Notes: generated by a model not told the origin, from the letters alone. DNA of 64,000 nt from Dryas octopetala (GCA_963921425.1 OY992837.1:7661896-7725895); one strand, 5' to 3'. Numbered from the stretch's first letter, positions 23,101 through 36,417 are shown. Numbers and translations: made by a program.

Positions 23101-26100
23101 CTGGCTGGAAGATCTACAGGTGTATGTCCACCTGTGGAATTTTTCTTTGCTACCTTAAGCTTGAACAAGAGTTCTAGGTTTTCATCCGTCAGCTCATTGC
23201 AATCTCTCTCCAGCTCCTGCACCTTCTCTTTCAAGACTTCAATTTCTCTGACCAGATCTGCTTCACCTCCATTCATGGTGATGGACCCCATCTCTGCAGA
23301 TTGCCTTTCTTTGAGAGACTCGGATAACTTTGCTTTCAATTTAATAATTTCTTCTTCTTTAGAAAATAATTTACTTTTGTATTCTGTCTCAATATCCAAA
23401 AGGGTTCGTTTGTTCAGACTCGATCCATTCTCCATGTCATGGTTTTTCTCCTCCAGGGCCTGTTCCAGCAGTTGCACAGTAACTTGCAACTTCTTCTCTG
23501 ATTCCTGCAATTGTTGCAGCTCAAACATTAAATTATTGTTTTTAGTTATCTGGATAGAATTTTCCATATCACTAAATTTTGATTGTAGTTCTGAAAGATT
23601 CTCCAACTCCAATTTTTGTTTTTCAATTGTCTCTTCCAGCTCCTGGAGAACAGAAACCAGCTCGATATTTGATTCTTGACTCCTCTCCAACTGCAGAGCT
23701 AAATTGGCAATGGATTCTTTTTGAAACTTCAATTCATCTTGTAATGCCTTCTCCATATGGGGCGCTCCTTCAGATTGAGAACTCAAATCCTCGCCGGCTG
23801 TTTGTTTCACCACTGAATTGTCAAATAACAATTTTAAGTGTTCAACTTCTTTCTTCAAGCCATCACGTTCTGCATATGCTGCTGAAAGTTCCATATTCAA
23901 ATTTGCCTGCTTTTTGGACTGATCAGAGAATTCTGTCTTCAATATATCCAAATCAAGCATTAGCTTCCGGGCATTCCTCTCCCACATCTTAGCTTCCGCA
24001 TGTAGCTCTTCAATCGTAACTTCTGCCGCTTCCAGAAGGTTTTTAGAAGAATCAGTGGTTCTTAAAGATGACTCTGCAAAATCTTTCTGAGAATTCTGAG
24101 AATGATTTCCTGAACCTATAATCCTGGAATTAAATGATGAATAATTTGATTGAGAAGGAACGTCAGCAGGATAATTGCCATGAATTATACTATTTTGGGA
24201 GGTGGTTGACTCTTGTCTTCCAATCAGGTGGTTCCTTTCAACACTAAGGTTGCTTCCTGGGGACATATTATCCCTTCTAATGGAACCCTCTGCTGAATCA
24301 TAACTGCGATGTGAACCTGATGCAGAGAAACTACTTCCCTACAAGAAGTGAGGAAAACATATCAGTTTTATGGTATGGGTAGAGTGTTCAACATTTGTGC
24401 ATAAGCATTATAATCCCTCAACAAGATGTGCAGTATGAAAATTAGAAAAATTGATGATCTGGATATCAATCACTCTTTATTACTTGAAATTTGAATGAAT
24501 ACAAGATAAATTCTTCATTAGATAATTTTTTTGAAGGGAATCTTCAATAGATAAGTTGATGTGTCAACAAACAGAACACTCTTAATACTAGATCATGCTC
24601 CAGGTTGATAATTTGAAGCAAAACACGAAAAGCTACTAAAAGAAGTAAGTAATGTTTGTAGTGTAAAAGCATTCTGAAAAGATGAGTGCAATCATTAAAT
24701 GAGGAACAAAAGAATATTAGGGGAAATTGTAAACATACTGTACTCCCAGGTTCTCCAGGATTTGAGGTCAAGCCAAAATCTTTTATGGAGGAAGATTCAA
24801 CACTCCTTCCAAATGTACTATCAGATCCATCTGACTTGCTGTCCACACCATGACCATTTGCATGTAGTTCTTCCAAATGACAGTTTGTCTCTTTTGACTC
24901 GTCATCCCTACAACATGTGCAGATAATCTTCACAATCTAATAGAATACTAATTATCTAATACAACCAATCATTTAATACTAACCTGAGCCTTGTTCTTGG
25001 TGTTAGGCAGTTAATTTTTACCTGCAAAACAGAAAGACAAGCAAGACAATGCTGAAAAGATGACTCCAAGATGACTCTCTAATGCAATGAGTAGGGGGGA
25101 GAAAGAGATAGTGAAAGAAAAATGAATACTCAAATGTAAATGTTCATGATTTTATGTAGATACCTTCAATAAGTACTCACATGCACCCTTTTAGATTGAC
25201 TTTGCAGAGATATAAAATTACTAACCATGTGACCAGTATCTTCCATATCCTCAAAAGAGATATAAATGTAAAAGCATTTTTCATAAGAAATTATGAAAGC
25301 ATCAAGCTCCAGAATTGAGAAAAACAGCCAAATTGGCCATATTTTTAAGATAATAAGCATCAGTTTTTAAAGATGTAACAGATAATATACTCCCAACAGA
25401 AATATTATCATTCTTTAAGGATATGGAAAAGAGTCAAAGACTGTGATCACTTTGAACAAATTTGGCATACTATGTACATTGGGCAAAACATAAGAAGTGT
25501 GTATTGACTCAATTCAACATATATAACTTTCTCATACCTCAGGGATCACAAGGGAGGTCAATTTTTGTGCAACATGTCAAACATCTACTGAGAATAAATA
25601 ACATAAAGTTGTAAAATGCACCTGTAAAATTGTCCCATGATTGCACTTTTTCAACGGAAGAGAAACTTGAACAGAAGAAGTTGAACTTATATAATCTGAC
25701 ATATTGACTGTAGCCTCTCCAAGGATGCCAGATCTAGCCGATCCCTAGGAGCAAAAAGTCATTTGAAACAGTGCCAATTAGCAAGCAACAACAGAAAAAC
25801 ACAAACTTCCATTCTGAAAATGGGTCATCACCAAGTGGATAAACTGGAGTCCTCAATGAATAAACAAAAATAAGAAAGTTGATCGCCAAAGATAGCATAT
25901 GTAATCAAATCAGTGACAATGACAATACCATGGCAACGACAAGCTTGAAGAAACAATCTTCCCTCTCCTTTGACGAATCATCTTGCGAAATCCATATAGA
26001 TTCCAAAAGAGTCTCAGTCCATTGACAGCTTCCATTTCGCACCACTGCTTTGCTTGATTTAGCAATTGGTTTCCCAGCTTCCACAGAGACAATGGACACA

Positions 26101-26786
26101 AACAGCTTGTCCCATCCTCTGGGCACCTGTTATCACAAATATCACCACTAAGCAAGCAAATTGTCTCAACTTATTGATAAGAGAGATATCAGAAACTCTC
26201 TACACAAGGACACAGCCATATAACAAAAGAGGAAAGATTTATTGCTGGATATAAAGCATGTTATATTGTCAGATTGGGAATCATGTGGTACATTCACACA
26301 TGATTGAACCTGACCACAGAGGGATTCACAATTTGAGAACATAACATGTCAGTCTGAGACTGTTGTTATAGTAAACATAAGAAGCACAAAGATATGATGT
26401 CTGTATATATAAATATATATACAAGTCAAACCCAAATTATCATCCATTTGGCAAAAGTAAATAGTTGTAAGTGGTATATCAATCATTCAGACTTTTCCAT
26501 ACTAGATTTTGACATAACTTTTCCAAACATTCATCATAATTGTCTGGGATTGAAATATATTCTACACAAATTACACGGAATTACAAAATTAATTCCAAAT
26601 GACATACATAATAATTAATAATTGTCCACCCCAATGCTCATAGAAAAGTCAAATTAAGAATAAATGAAAAAAAAAAACAGTGAAATAATGAAAGAGAAGG
26701 AATACCTGGAGTGCCTTAAAGTGGGACAACTTGAAATCAATCCTCTCCCCTGATTTAGCTGGCCTGTTCTTGTGTAGCCTGAACAT
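20122..26786 (-). CDS. NT-C2 domain coiled-coil protein (myosin-heavy-chain-related), 1461 aa
   Basis: Exons are 26706-26786, 25929-26126, 25622-25744, 24984-25021, 24739-24907, 21063-24338, 20856-20981, 20483-20619 and 20122-20359. All phases agree, giving 1461 residues. Residues 1 to about 140 form an EEIG1/EHBP1-type NT-C2 domain: a basic start (MFRLHKNRPAKSGERIDFKL), then VPRGWDKLFVSIVSVEAGKP, CQWTETL and a final beta stretch around GEATVNMSDYI. A Ser/Asn-rich linker follows (about 145-260), then roughly 1100 residues of almost unbroken heptad coiled coil rich in Glu, Lys and Leu, mostly in one 3.3-kb exon. The tail keeps KDIRERYLNMSLNYAEVEAEREELVMKLK in shorter pieces. The NT-C2 module is thought to bind membranes or lead proteins to membrane or cytoskeleton. 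Arabidopsis relatives are the At1g63300/At5g52280 group; cellular role is not settled. It is not a myosin: there is no motor domain. Confidence 0.95.
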
Positions 26787-26992
26787 TTTCTCTTTTTTTT
26801 TTTTTTCTTTTTTTCTTTTTTTCTTTCCACTTCTTGTTCTAGTTGTTGTTGTAGTTGTTGCTGATAACTAATTAATTAATAATCCAACATCTCTCGCAAG
26901 CACTCCAATAATGGCACATCTTCCATCACAACCACCATTACCAGCTAGAGAGAGAGTGAATGAATGTCTGTGAATGAAGCGAAAGAACCAAA

Positions 26993-27027
<35 letters not shown>

Positions 27028-27116
27028 GCGTTAGCTAGCTGGTCATTGTTGCAAAGGGTGTTGTTTTATTTTCCTTCGACTTTTGGCGTTTCTTACACAA
27101 ACAGTGAAGCACAGGT

Positions 27117-27150
<34 letters not shown>

Positions 27151-27400
27151 TACCACTGAATTAATGTGGTCTCGGATGCACTGAAACTGCAAATCGGAAA
27201 CAGCCCCACCTAGCTCGTCACACAGTATCAATGCACAGTAATCTTCTGCGTACGCGCGCAGGGTGGCGTATGCTAAACCCCGCTACCCGCGCTCTTCACC
27301 CGACACGTGGACACTCGAAGTCAAAAGCTGCATCAGGTGCTTGACGTGTCCTAAATTTATTGGCTGGAGAAAGATCTATCGATATAACGGCGAAAGCGAA
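26787..27400 (-). promoter_or_regulatory. Leader and promoter region of the NT-C2 coiled-coil gene
   Basis: On the minus strand the DNA just before the ATG is a run of A/G (26790-26830), typical of plant leaders. Two (GA)n microsatellites lie at about 26996-27024 and 27126-27150. A G-box CACGTG is at 27304-27309, with TGACGTGT nearby at about 27342-27349. No clear TATA box was fixed. Confidence 0.45.
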
Positions 27401-27409
27401 CTAAAAAGT

Positions 27410-28830
27410 GAGGATTCTGGAGCCTCGAAGTCGTAGTCGTGAGAGAATTAAAGTAAGAAATGGTGGAGTTAGTGAGGGAATGTTAAGTAATTATTTTCTA
27501 TTTTTAGCCTCGACACTATCGACGTCTTGATATTTCTCAGATTTTCCTTCTCATCCAGTGGGGCCACTTATGCGAACGATGGTTACAATGCTTCACTCCT
27601 GGGGGTGAGAGAGGACAAAATCTTCCTCCAATGGATCTTCGGGAACTTGGTTCTCTTTTAGGTGCGGGAGTGAAATGGGAATGGAAATCAAATCAGATCA
27701 TGTAATCAAATTTGTTATTTGATTGAAAATTGAGAGTTTGGAATTAAGTTTTGTCGATATTTTGAAAATAAAATAGAAAAATAATTGTGTGTAACAATAA
27801 TACAACGTGACGTGCTGATATAGTATTACGAATTCACATATATTATAAAATGTATACAATTATTAAGTTAAATTGAGTGTTTAAAATTTAAGATCTACCG
27901 ACACGATATAAGATTTGCTAACACAATATATAAGATCTTCGAGACTCAAACCACGAAATTTGGGGCTTAGTGTATGAGTCTTGAAGCCTAAGTTCGAAGC
28001 TCAAGACTTGTGGCTTGACTTTGAGGATTAGTTCATAGTTCATTGCTTGGGGCTACAAATTTATGACTTGGACCTATGGTCTAAAGTGCGAGTTGAAGTA
28101 GAAAGCCAAGTTCGTAGTCTAGTGCTCGAGACTCAGGATTCGGGTTTGTGGGATTGAAGTACGAAACTCAATGTTTGGGTCTTATAACTTTGAGTTTAAG
28201 TCTCGCAATTTGGATTTTAGTCCAGTAAAGTTGGGGTTTGGAGCTCGAATCTTTGATTTGGGTTTGGGATTCATCGTTTAATAGTCGAAGACTCAATCTT
28301 CAAGTCTATAAGGACATGTTTGGACCGAATTTGAGGAGTAATAAGAAAATTAAACAATCATTATTAAAAGATAAATTTATGTGTACTATCCAATTAAATG
28401 ATAACATACGCCTAAATTTAACGAGATTATTTTGTAACTCTACATTACTTAGTGACAAAAACAATCCCACACGAATTGTGATGATACCCACAAAAATCTA
28501 CAGGTTATATACATTAATACATGTGGCCTGTACAAAGACTGACTGTAGCGAGTGACATATTCCATTTCACTGCATTCAGTTCAGTGTCTGATGGACAGCT
28601 GGGCCACACTCTCCCTCTCTCTAAGGCTGGTTGGTTGGGTTGGACCCAGGTGGTTGCAGCCAAATGTTGGTTGAATGATTTTACTAAATTTGGCTTTATA
28701 GTCTAGGCTTTAGTTTGAGGAATTGGCCATTAACCAACACATCCAAATGAGCCCCATGGGTCCATAACCTGTATATCCGATTATCAATCTCTATCAAAAA
28801 TGACAAATAGTGTATGCTTCCGCTATATAA
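27410..28830. other. Gene-free spacer with degenerate short repeats
   Basis: No coding exon is visible. From about 27900 to 28310 the sequence is a loose repetition of words like 'gactcgaagc', 'ttcgaagctcaag' and 'gactcaggattcg', probably a decayed minisatellite. Confidence 0.5.
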
Positions 28831-28836
28831 AAATTC

Positions 28837-29349
28837 GGCCGATAATATTTTTGGTTCCTGTATTTTAATAAAATTTTCACTTGGTCTTGTTTTTTAATTT
28901 TGACAATGTCAATCTTGTACTTTTAATACAATAACAATTAAATCCAAATCGTTAACTTTGTTTAAATTGATGATGAAAAATTCAACGTGCATTACACTTA
29001 AGTGACATTTCAAAAATCTTACTCCACATAAATACATATATAAGCTCATACCTGCCCTTATATGCAATTAATAAATAAAAATAAGAAATTTCAACGTTAA
29101 GTTGAATATGTTAAATGACGAGGAGAAACTTAAATAGACATTTAGGTAGACTAATATATTTAAAATGTCACTAATGTGCAAAGCACGTGCTTCAAAGGCG
29201 AATTTTTCGTTAACAATTTAAACGATATTAATTATTTAGAATTAATTACTATCATATAAAAAGTACAAAATCAAAACCGTCAAAAATCAAAGTACAAAAT
29301 CAAAGTGAAAATTTTGTAAAAATATAAAGACCAAAAGTGTCATTTGACC
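28837..29349. mobile_element. Foldback (MITE-like) element, ~510 bp
   Basis: The left end (ggttcctgtattttaataaa, attttcacttggtc) matches the complement of the right end (gtgaaaattttgtaaaaata, aagaccaaaagtgtcatttg). It lies just downstream of the nicotinate methyltransferase-like gene. There is no ORF and the TSD is unclear. Confidence 0.6.
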
Positions 29350-29412
29350 TAAAAGTTGTACTCAAATTTTAAGGAACATACAATTCAATTATTCCAAAAT
29401 CAATTATTGGAT

Positions 29413-32400
29413 TCATTTTTGGAATTCTAAGACGGTATAAAAATAATCGATATAGATTGATCGGAAATGGGAGAAGCCGACGGAGAGACCAAGCCGCTGG
29501 AGTTCCTCTTCAGTCCTGTTCTTGCCCTTGGCCCTGTATATTGTCATCACGAATATGTCGTTTTCTAGGAGGGCGCGCGTCCTACGACTGTCGTCTGATT
29601 TCTTTGGCAACACCGGCTCACAAGCTATCAATTTCCCTCCTGCTGGAAGTGCCTTGTAGCAATTCTCCATGATCAGCTTGCATTCGCTATCCGTCCATGT
29701 TGATAAAACCCACTGCCAAGTAATACAGTATGTTAGTCATGGTAATAACCATTAAAAATACAGAAATTTGAGTTCCTAATTCTATGCTCTTTGTAATTAG
29801 AGGTTGTCACCAAGAAAAATGGGGCAGATTTTAATCTTTTTTTTTCCTTGATAAGTACATGTCAAGAGCTAATTAATGGTTGTTTGGAGGTAGGTTAATT
29901 ACTATAAAAAAGTATTGCATGTGTTTAATGTATGTGCCAGACATTCACAGATAAACATGTTATGCGACTCAATTTTTGAAAAATGTTAGATGGCTTCTTC
30001 TTTGTGCTTTTCTCTCTTCTATACTCATTTTGTAATATAGTCTTATATCGAAACTGTTCATTTTTTAAATCACTTTAAATGTCATTTCTGCCAAAACAAT
30101 TAATCGAAAATCGTTATTGTCATTTAAATGTTATCAAATAAATAAACGATGAATTTAATTATATCAAATGTCTATTTATTTGATAATAATTACATAATTA
30201 AATAATTTTTGATTTGGTTATTTTTTGCAGAAATAATTTTTAAATTAGAGTTTAGAAAATAAATAATTCCGATCACGAGACTACATTAGAGAATGGACGA
30301 GAGAAAAAAAAAAAAACACACACACAAATGAAAAAGACAACTAGCATTCCTCATTTTTGTATAATAAATTTTATGTATTTGTATTAGTGTTCAACACAAC
30401 ATATCTCACAATATCTGCCGATTACTGCCAAAGTCTCCACTCTGAATTTTTTTTTTTTCTTCTTAAATTTTTAGTCACTTACGACGGAACCTGACTAAGG
30501 GGAATGTATTTGACCTTTGGATTAGCTCACCAGTCACATGCATACATTATTAACTCTGTGTCGAAACATCAGGATTAATCGCTTTCAAGCATAGGCGCAT
30601 AGGCGCCTAGCAATTGATTTCATGGTCCAACTAGTTAATCGTAATTCGTAAACATTCTACTTAAATATGTGTTAGTTCTTACCTGTTTTATTGTTTCAAA
30701 ATTAAGAACAGTTATTAAATGACTATTCTCCTTTTGTTTTTTTCCCAAATAAAAAACATATTGCTTTTTTAAAGCCAAAAGAAATTAAAGAGAGACGGAA
30801 GAGAATGAAATACTCTTCAGTATATGCACCTTCATGAAAATGGCATCAGCAGCAGGAATTGACTTGAACATGTCACCACCAACGTGAGTCACTCCTGCAG
30901 AAATCGTAACACCTCAAAACTCATTAAAAGACACAGAAAATTAACGAATTAAAAATAATTATAATTATAATCATAATAAAAACAGGAATTAATCTGACCA
31001 GCTATGGTAGGTGCCTTGGCAACGACCTCAGGCAAGTCAAAATTAATCCCTTCGCGTACAGTGGGATGCTTCTGTAGGATCATCCTCAGGCAATCCCCTG
31101 CACTCCCGCCCACATCCACTAATCTCTGCACCCCTTCAAACCCATCGTAGCCGTCCAATATCGCCTTCATGAACGGCACCGATACCCCCGACATTGCCCT
31201 TTGCATCAAGCCGTTCATCTCCGGCTTCTTCCCGTAGTACTCGTACGCCGGCTCGCCATTCACCTTCACGAACGGCTCCACCGTAGGGTCCACCACCGCC
31301 TCGTGCACCAACGGCCACGCCCCCATTAGCACATCCTATAATCCCCCACCGCCATTAATATTTTTTCTAAAAATGGAGGACATTTTGAAAACTAATGCAT
31401 TTTTCTTTTTATTTAAAATTCTTAGTTAATTATTTTTTCGAGTTTTTCTCGACAAGTATCGGAGCCCTATTTGATCATTTTTCAATTTTATCGAGTAGTG
31501 TTCAAAAGAGATCAGAGCACTAATCGAGGAGAGTTTTTTCATTTTGGACTTACTCCAACAAAAGGATACTGTCATCACTAAACCAAATAATTATTATAAG
31601 AGAGTAGTTTTGTTCACCTCCTTTAACTTAGGTGTATGCTCACTTCCCATCTAAAATGCTGCCATATGTTTAAAAAATTAACCATGAGTTAATCTATTGT
31701 ATTTAATTATTTATGATATTATAATGATGAGAGAGAAAAATAATTTGACAACTCTTTTCTACTTTTATCCTTATCTTTTATTACTCAACTTTTTTCCACT
31801 TATCTCTCTGCTGCTCGCCTCCTATTAATTTTTATTTTCTCTTTTATTTAATTATTTCTAATAATTTGTGCTTATTTTATTTTTTTGCTCTTCTCCAGTA
31901 CGCATCTAGTATCTAAAAAACCACATGCATTTAATAATTTTTGCTTTTTTTTTTGTTTGCTCTTTTCTAGTATGTCTCCAATACCCAAAAAACCACATTC
32001 AATTTTTTTGGGTCTTCTCATGTATACACTTTTTATCTACTTTTTTAATTAATTAAAAAAAAAAATCCAACAACACATTTTTTTTTTGCCTAAGAATTCT
32101 TCTTTCTTGTCTCATATATGACCTTTTCAGATCAAACAAATTCTTAAGTCAATCCAAGGTGTTGCAGCATTTGAAAAGAGAAGAATAGTTGCAACGACAT
32201 AATTTTTTTTTTTTTGAACTCATGTAACTTTTTTATTGGATTTTCTATGTATGTAAATGAGTTGTTTTAGATTTTTGTTTGGCCAACATTTTAGATTAAA
32301 CTTTGCAAATGAGTTTTTTGTTCGAATTGCAAATGTGTTGTTAGAATATTTTTATTTTTTAATTAATTAAAAAAATAGATAAATGTGTATACATGAGAAG

Positions 32401-33432
32401 ACCCAAAAAAAGGATGTGATTTTTTGAATACTAGAGGTGTACTGGAGAAGAGCAAAAAAATAAAAGAAGTAAAAATTATTAAAAATAATTAAATAAAAGA
32501 GAAAAGAGAAATTAACGGGTGATAAAAAAAAGTTGAGTAATAAAAGATAAGGATAAAATAAGAAAGGAGTTGTCAAATTATTTTTCTCTCTCATCATTAT
32601 AACATCATAAATAATTAAATACAATAGTTAATTCATGGTTAGTTTTTTAAACACGTAGTAGTATTTTAGATGGGAGGTGAGCATACACCTGAGTTAAAGG
32701 AAGTGAGCAAAACTGCTCTCAATAATTATTGATATCAATTATCAAGGAAAGCTTAAACACTGTTAAAGAATAATAATACTAATTGTACCGTTGTACGACA
32801 TTTCTAACCGAAGTAATAGTCCAACCTTTATTAGTTTATTTGTGGGGTAGTAAAAAAATGTGTACATCTAACATTATTTCTAAAAAAACGAAGGACATCT
32901 CCAAACATTGCTCGAATGTTGGATTTTAAATCTCTTAAAAAAAAAAAATTAAATATAAAAATCTCTAAAAATTTGTTTTAAATTTTGATTCATTTTTAAA
33001 ATTTTCCGAAAAAAATGTAGAAACTTAGAAGGGCAGCGGAAAAGAAACCTGGTGGTGTTGGAGGACGTAAGGGCCATACGACAGGCCGTTTGGATCGGTG
33101 ACGAGCGTTTTGCCGACGTTGGTGAGGGAGAACTTTCTTTCTCCATCTTGGGAGGCGTCGTTGAGGTGCTCGGAGAAGACGCCGTAGCTGGCGAGCATGC
33201 GGAGGATACGCTGGAGGTTGTCGGCGTCGCCGCCGCCTTGGGGAAGGACACGTGCAAGGATCTGGGAGGCGGAGAGGGGAGCGTTGGAGCCGGACTGCCA
33301 GATGGCGTCGGGGACGTTGAGACGAACGACGGCGTTTAGGGACATGGGGACGCTGATCATGTTGGCCAGCTCCAATATGCCCAGCCTCGCTTGGTTGCGC
33401 GCCTCTGAGGTCTCGTCGTTGTTGTCCTCCAT
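29413..33432 (-). CDS. NANMT: Nicotinate N-methyltransferase-like (class II OMT family), 361 aa
   Basis: The predicted enzyme uses S-adenosylmethionine to methylate nicotinate to N-methylnicotinate (trigonelline), a branch of NAD recycling. Exons are 33049-33432, 30999-31335, 30830-30894 and 29413-29712, with phases in agreement. Residues 1-128 hold the dimerisation helix-turn-helix part common to plant O-methyltransferases; the SAM-binding loop LVDVGGSAGD is at 201-209, followed by NFDLPEVV and GGDMF. In classical COMT enzymes the next strand carries the catalytic His (CHDWSD); here it is LSTWTD, so that His is replaced by Thr. This fits N- rather than O-methylation and matches what I recall of At3g53140, which is almost the same length. 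Intron 1 (1.7 kb) holds a Mutator-like foldback. A TATA-like box is at 33496-33505. A minor O-methyltransferase substrate cannot be excluded. Confidence 0.9.
31596..32720. mobile_element. Mutator-like foldback element in intron 1 of the NANMT-like gene, 1125 bp
   Basis: The direct repeat AATAATTATT flanks it at 31586-31595 and 32721-32730. Arms of about 370-460 bp are inverted repeats: 'gtgtatgctcacttcccatc' on the left pairs with 'gatgggaggtgagcatacac' on the right, continuing through 'aaaagataaggataaaa' and 'gtatacatgagaagacccaa'. There is no transposase. A TSD of 9-10 bp and very long TIRs point to a MULE. Since the 10-bp word is itself a palindrome, the exact TSD length is uncertain. Confidence 0.8.
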
Positions 33433-33495
33433 GATGACTATTCTTTTTTTCTAGTTTAATTTTCTGACTTATCTAGATATAGCTGTTTTTAGCCA

Positions 33496-33505
33496 CAATA
33501 TATAG
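33496..33505 (-). promoter_or_regulatory. TATA-like box of the NANMT-like gene
   Basis: CTATATATTG on the minus strand lies about 65 bp before the ATG at 33432, which would give a leader of about 35-40 nt. Confidence 0.55.
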
Positions 33506-33559
33506 AAATAATTGTTGGCATTTTTTATTATTGAAAGATATAAAGAAAACGAAATAAGA

Positions 33560-33900
33560 GTTACAATCTGTTGTTGAAGTCAAATAGGAGCTTCTCTCAT
33601 CCAATAAGGAAGATCTACATGACGTAAAACCAAACAGACAAAAGTATACGCCTATCCTGTTATAATTTTGGACACATAATAACAACAAATCTCGAACAAT
33701 TAAATGCAAAACACTTGTAACCAGTTACAATTCAATTGAAACTACTGTTGAAGCCAAATAGAAGCTTCTTTCACCCAATAAGTAAGATCTACATAATGTA
33801 AAACAAAGTAAACAAAAATATGTGTTATTCTATTATAATTCTAGACATATAATGACAATAAATCTCAAACAATTAAATGCAAAACTCTCGTAGCCTCCAC
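33560..33900. repeat. Tandem duplication, ~174-bp unit, in the NANMT-like promoter region
   Basis: Two adjacent diverged copies (about 33560-33733 and 33734-33900) share 'gttgaag-caaata', 'agatctacat', 'ttataatt', 'aaatctc-aacaattaaatg' and 'caaaac'. The offset of matching words is 174 bp throughout. Confidence 0.8.
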
Positions 33901-34537
33901 CAAAAAGTGTTTGTCAAGGACTAAATAGCCATAACCACCACAATCTCTTTGTGTGATCACAAACAATTATACCCGCACCACTCACTTCCAAAATAAAATC
34001 AAAAACACCATTGGACCTGAAAAACAACTGAAACAGCACAAAAAAAAAAATGGCTAGAGTTCATCTTTATTGATAAAAAGTCAGAAAAAAATCCTAAACA
34101 AACTTAATAAAAAAGTAAACTCGATAGAACAAAACTAAAAACTAACTCTCAATCAAGAAAGTGACTCGAAATCTAAAAAAACTAAAACACTAACCTACCG
34201 CGATCTACACAGACAAAATTTTGGAGGTTATTTTTTTATCTAGCGGCTAGGGTTTTTTTGGAGATTTGCTTCTTGCTCAAATTTTTATTTAGTTGTTGGC
34301 ATTTATATATATATATTTATTATAAATTTTTCTCGGATGCATCTGTTTTTTTTTTCTCAAAAAACCATCACGGGTGTATATATTTGTGAAAGTAGTGTCA
34401 GTGAGGGTGAAAACAGTGGAATATATTATTTGGTGGAAAAGGCCATGCACAACTCACGAGGGTGTCAGGTCTGATGAGATGTGCATGTGATGAATCTGTT
34501 GCATCCATAGACAATAATACGGAACATAATATCAGGA

Positions 34538-35187
34538 AAAAAAGATTTTCGTCTCTAAGTTAGACTGCGAAAATAGATTTTGTCTATCTGGTTTCAAAAT
34601 TTTACATTTAATCCCTATATTTTTGATTGATTGCAATCTTAAATTATTTTACATCAAATATGAAAATTTTTCTCGAATCAAAACTAAGAACTTATTTTAA
34701 CTCGTGAGTTGTATTCAATAATAATTTTAAATTTAATTTTTAAAACAAAATTTTAAATTTAATTTTTAAAACAAAAATTTAAAAGTCAAACCCTAAATTT
34801 TGTAAGCCTCAATTCTTTAACAAATAAATACAAAATTAAAATTGAAATTAGCTTTAAAAAAATTCATAAGATGGTGTTTTAATCTCTTAACAAAATTTAA
34901 GGGTTATTTTTTTTTAAAGTTCAATTTAGAAATTAGGCTGATAACCTAGCTCACTTGCTATAAGAAATCTCAGTCTGATCCACTTTAATAAGAAGTACGC
35001 AACATATAAGTTACCGAGCGTTTGGCGCCAAAAATTATAAAAAAACATAACTTAAGTTTTATTTGTACAAAGTTAACCTATTTTATTATTACAACTTTTT
35101 AGGTAAGTTTCGAAACTGGTCTGCCAAATCAACTGCAACTCTTTTTTTAAGGTGGATGTTCGAAGGGGAGAAGGAAGGAGAGAGAGA

Positions 35188-35218
<31 letters not shown>

Positions 35219-35625
35219 GATGGGCTGGGTGGGTCGGGTGAAGGGGGAAGGAGGTGGTCGGTGAGGGAGGGGGAGGGAGGGGCTCAGTGTGTGTGTGTTT
35301 TTTTTTTTTTTTTTTCGGAATTGATGAGGTGTGTTGTGATGAAATTTTTTAAAAAATGGATAAAATAGGGATATTAGGGCAATTGGAGGGGTGTGTTAAG
35401 AGAAATTTTAAATTTTAGAAAATGATAGGAAGTGTGTAGGAGAAAAAAAGAGAAAAATGGTGTGCAAATGGCAGCACTCTTAATTTATCCCCAAATTTAA
35501 AATTTGAGTTTTATTAAAATTGTCCTAAGATTGCAAGTAACATAAACACATTGATCGAATGTGAAATTTTGAAATCATAACAAATATGTTTTCATGGTAA
35601 AATATAGGAACCAAAATCTTTTTTT
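34538..35625. mobile_element. Decayed foldback element with a nested repeat
   Basis: The left stretch 'ggtttcaaaattttacattt...gattgcaatctta' (34590-34640) matches the complement of the right stretch at 35510-35625. Between them, about 34995-35115 resembles 14325-14430 ('gcgccaaaaa', 'acaaagt-aacctatt', 'caacttttta-gta'), so a second repeat family is nested inside. A (GA)n run is at about 35178-35219. No coding sequence is supported. Confidence 0.45.
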
Positions 35626-35629
35626 TTTT

Positions 35630-36410
35630 CCTAAATATCAATACAAATGCACAATTATCAATTTATCATAGCTTTTTATTTTAAATCAAATATTAGTATT
35701 TCTTAAATAATAAGAGAATTAGGTAGAGCCGTAGAGGCACCAATTCAGAATAAATAATACTATAAGCACAAATTTTTTTTTTTTCTGATTATAATACTAG
35801 TAAGCACAAACTTTTTTTTTTTTTTTTCTGATTTGTTACCACCTAATGTGGCAGATAATATGAAAGTAATTTTTTACCACCACAGTAGACCCACATATTA
35901 CTTTCAAAATTAATTTAAATTTTGTTCTCTTTTTTTTTTTTTTTTCCTTTGAAGTTTTTTAGAAAGAAAATAATAAAATAAGTTTGACATAAAATTCAGT
36001 AGAGAATCCAAGTCAGGAAATTTGTAGTAAAATAACCTTTATAAATTATTAGCCAATTGAGATTTGACAGACAGTAATTGATAAGAGGACAAACACAACG
36101 ATATAAGTTGTAGGTCCTTGTACCACGGTGTCATAAAAAAATGTGTGTTGTTTTCGTAAAGTACAATGATAATAGTGTAAACATGTAACTAATACAAACC
36201 AACATCAATGACCAATTATTATTGACCATTCATTTAATATAAAGTTAATTTCAAATCTACAAAAAAGACCATGTTTCACTACATTTTAATATTTGGTATA
36301 AAATCTCATCTCTTTTTTTTTTTTTTTTTTTCCTGTAATATTATGATATGTAAACTGTTCATGAAATATGGATTAAATCATACTTTACTTACATGCAAAG
36401 TAGATGTTAA
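35630..36410. other. Gene-free spacer
   Basis: AT-rich DNA with several long poly-T runs (35780, 35815, 35930, 36310). No gene or clear repeat element was seen. It separates the CYP97C1 3' end from the NANMT-like promoter side. Confidence 0.55.
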
Positions 36411-36417
36411 TCAGTAA

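Noticed and set aside
21262..23992. Several plus-strand frames of 78-287 codons opposite the NT-C2 coiled-coil gene
   Set aside because: Shadow frames of the 3.3-kb coiled-coil exon, whose Glu/Leu codons leave the antisense strand open.
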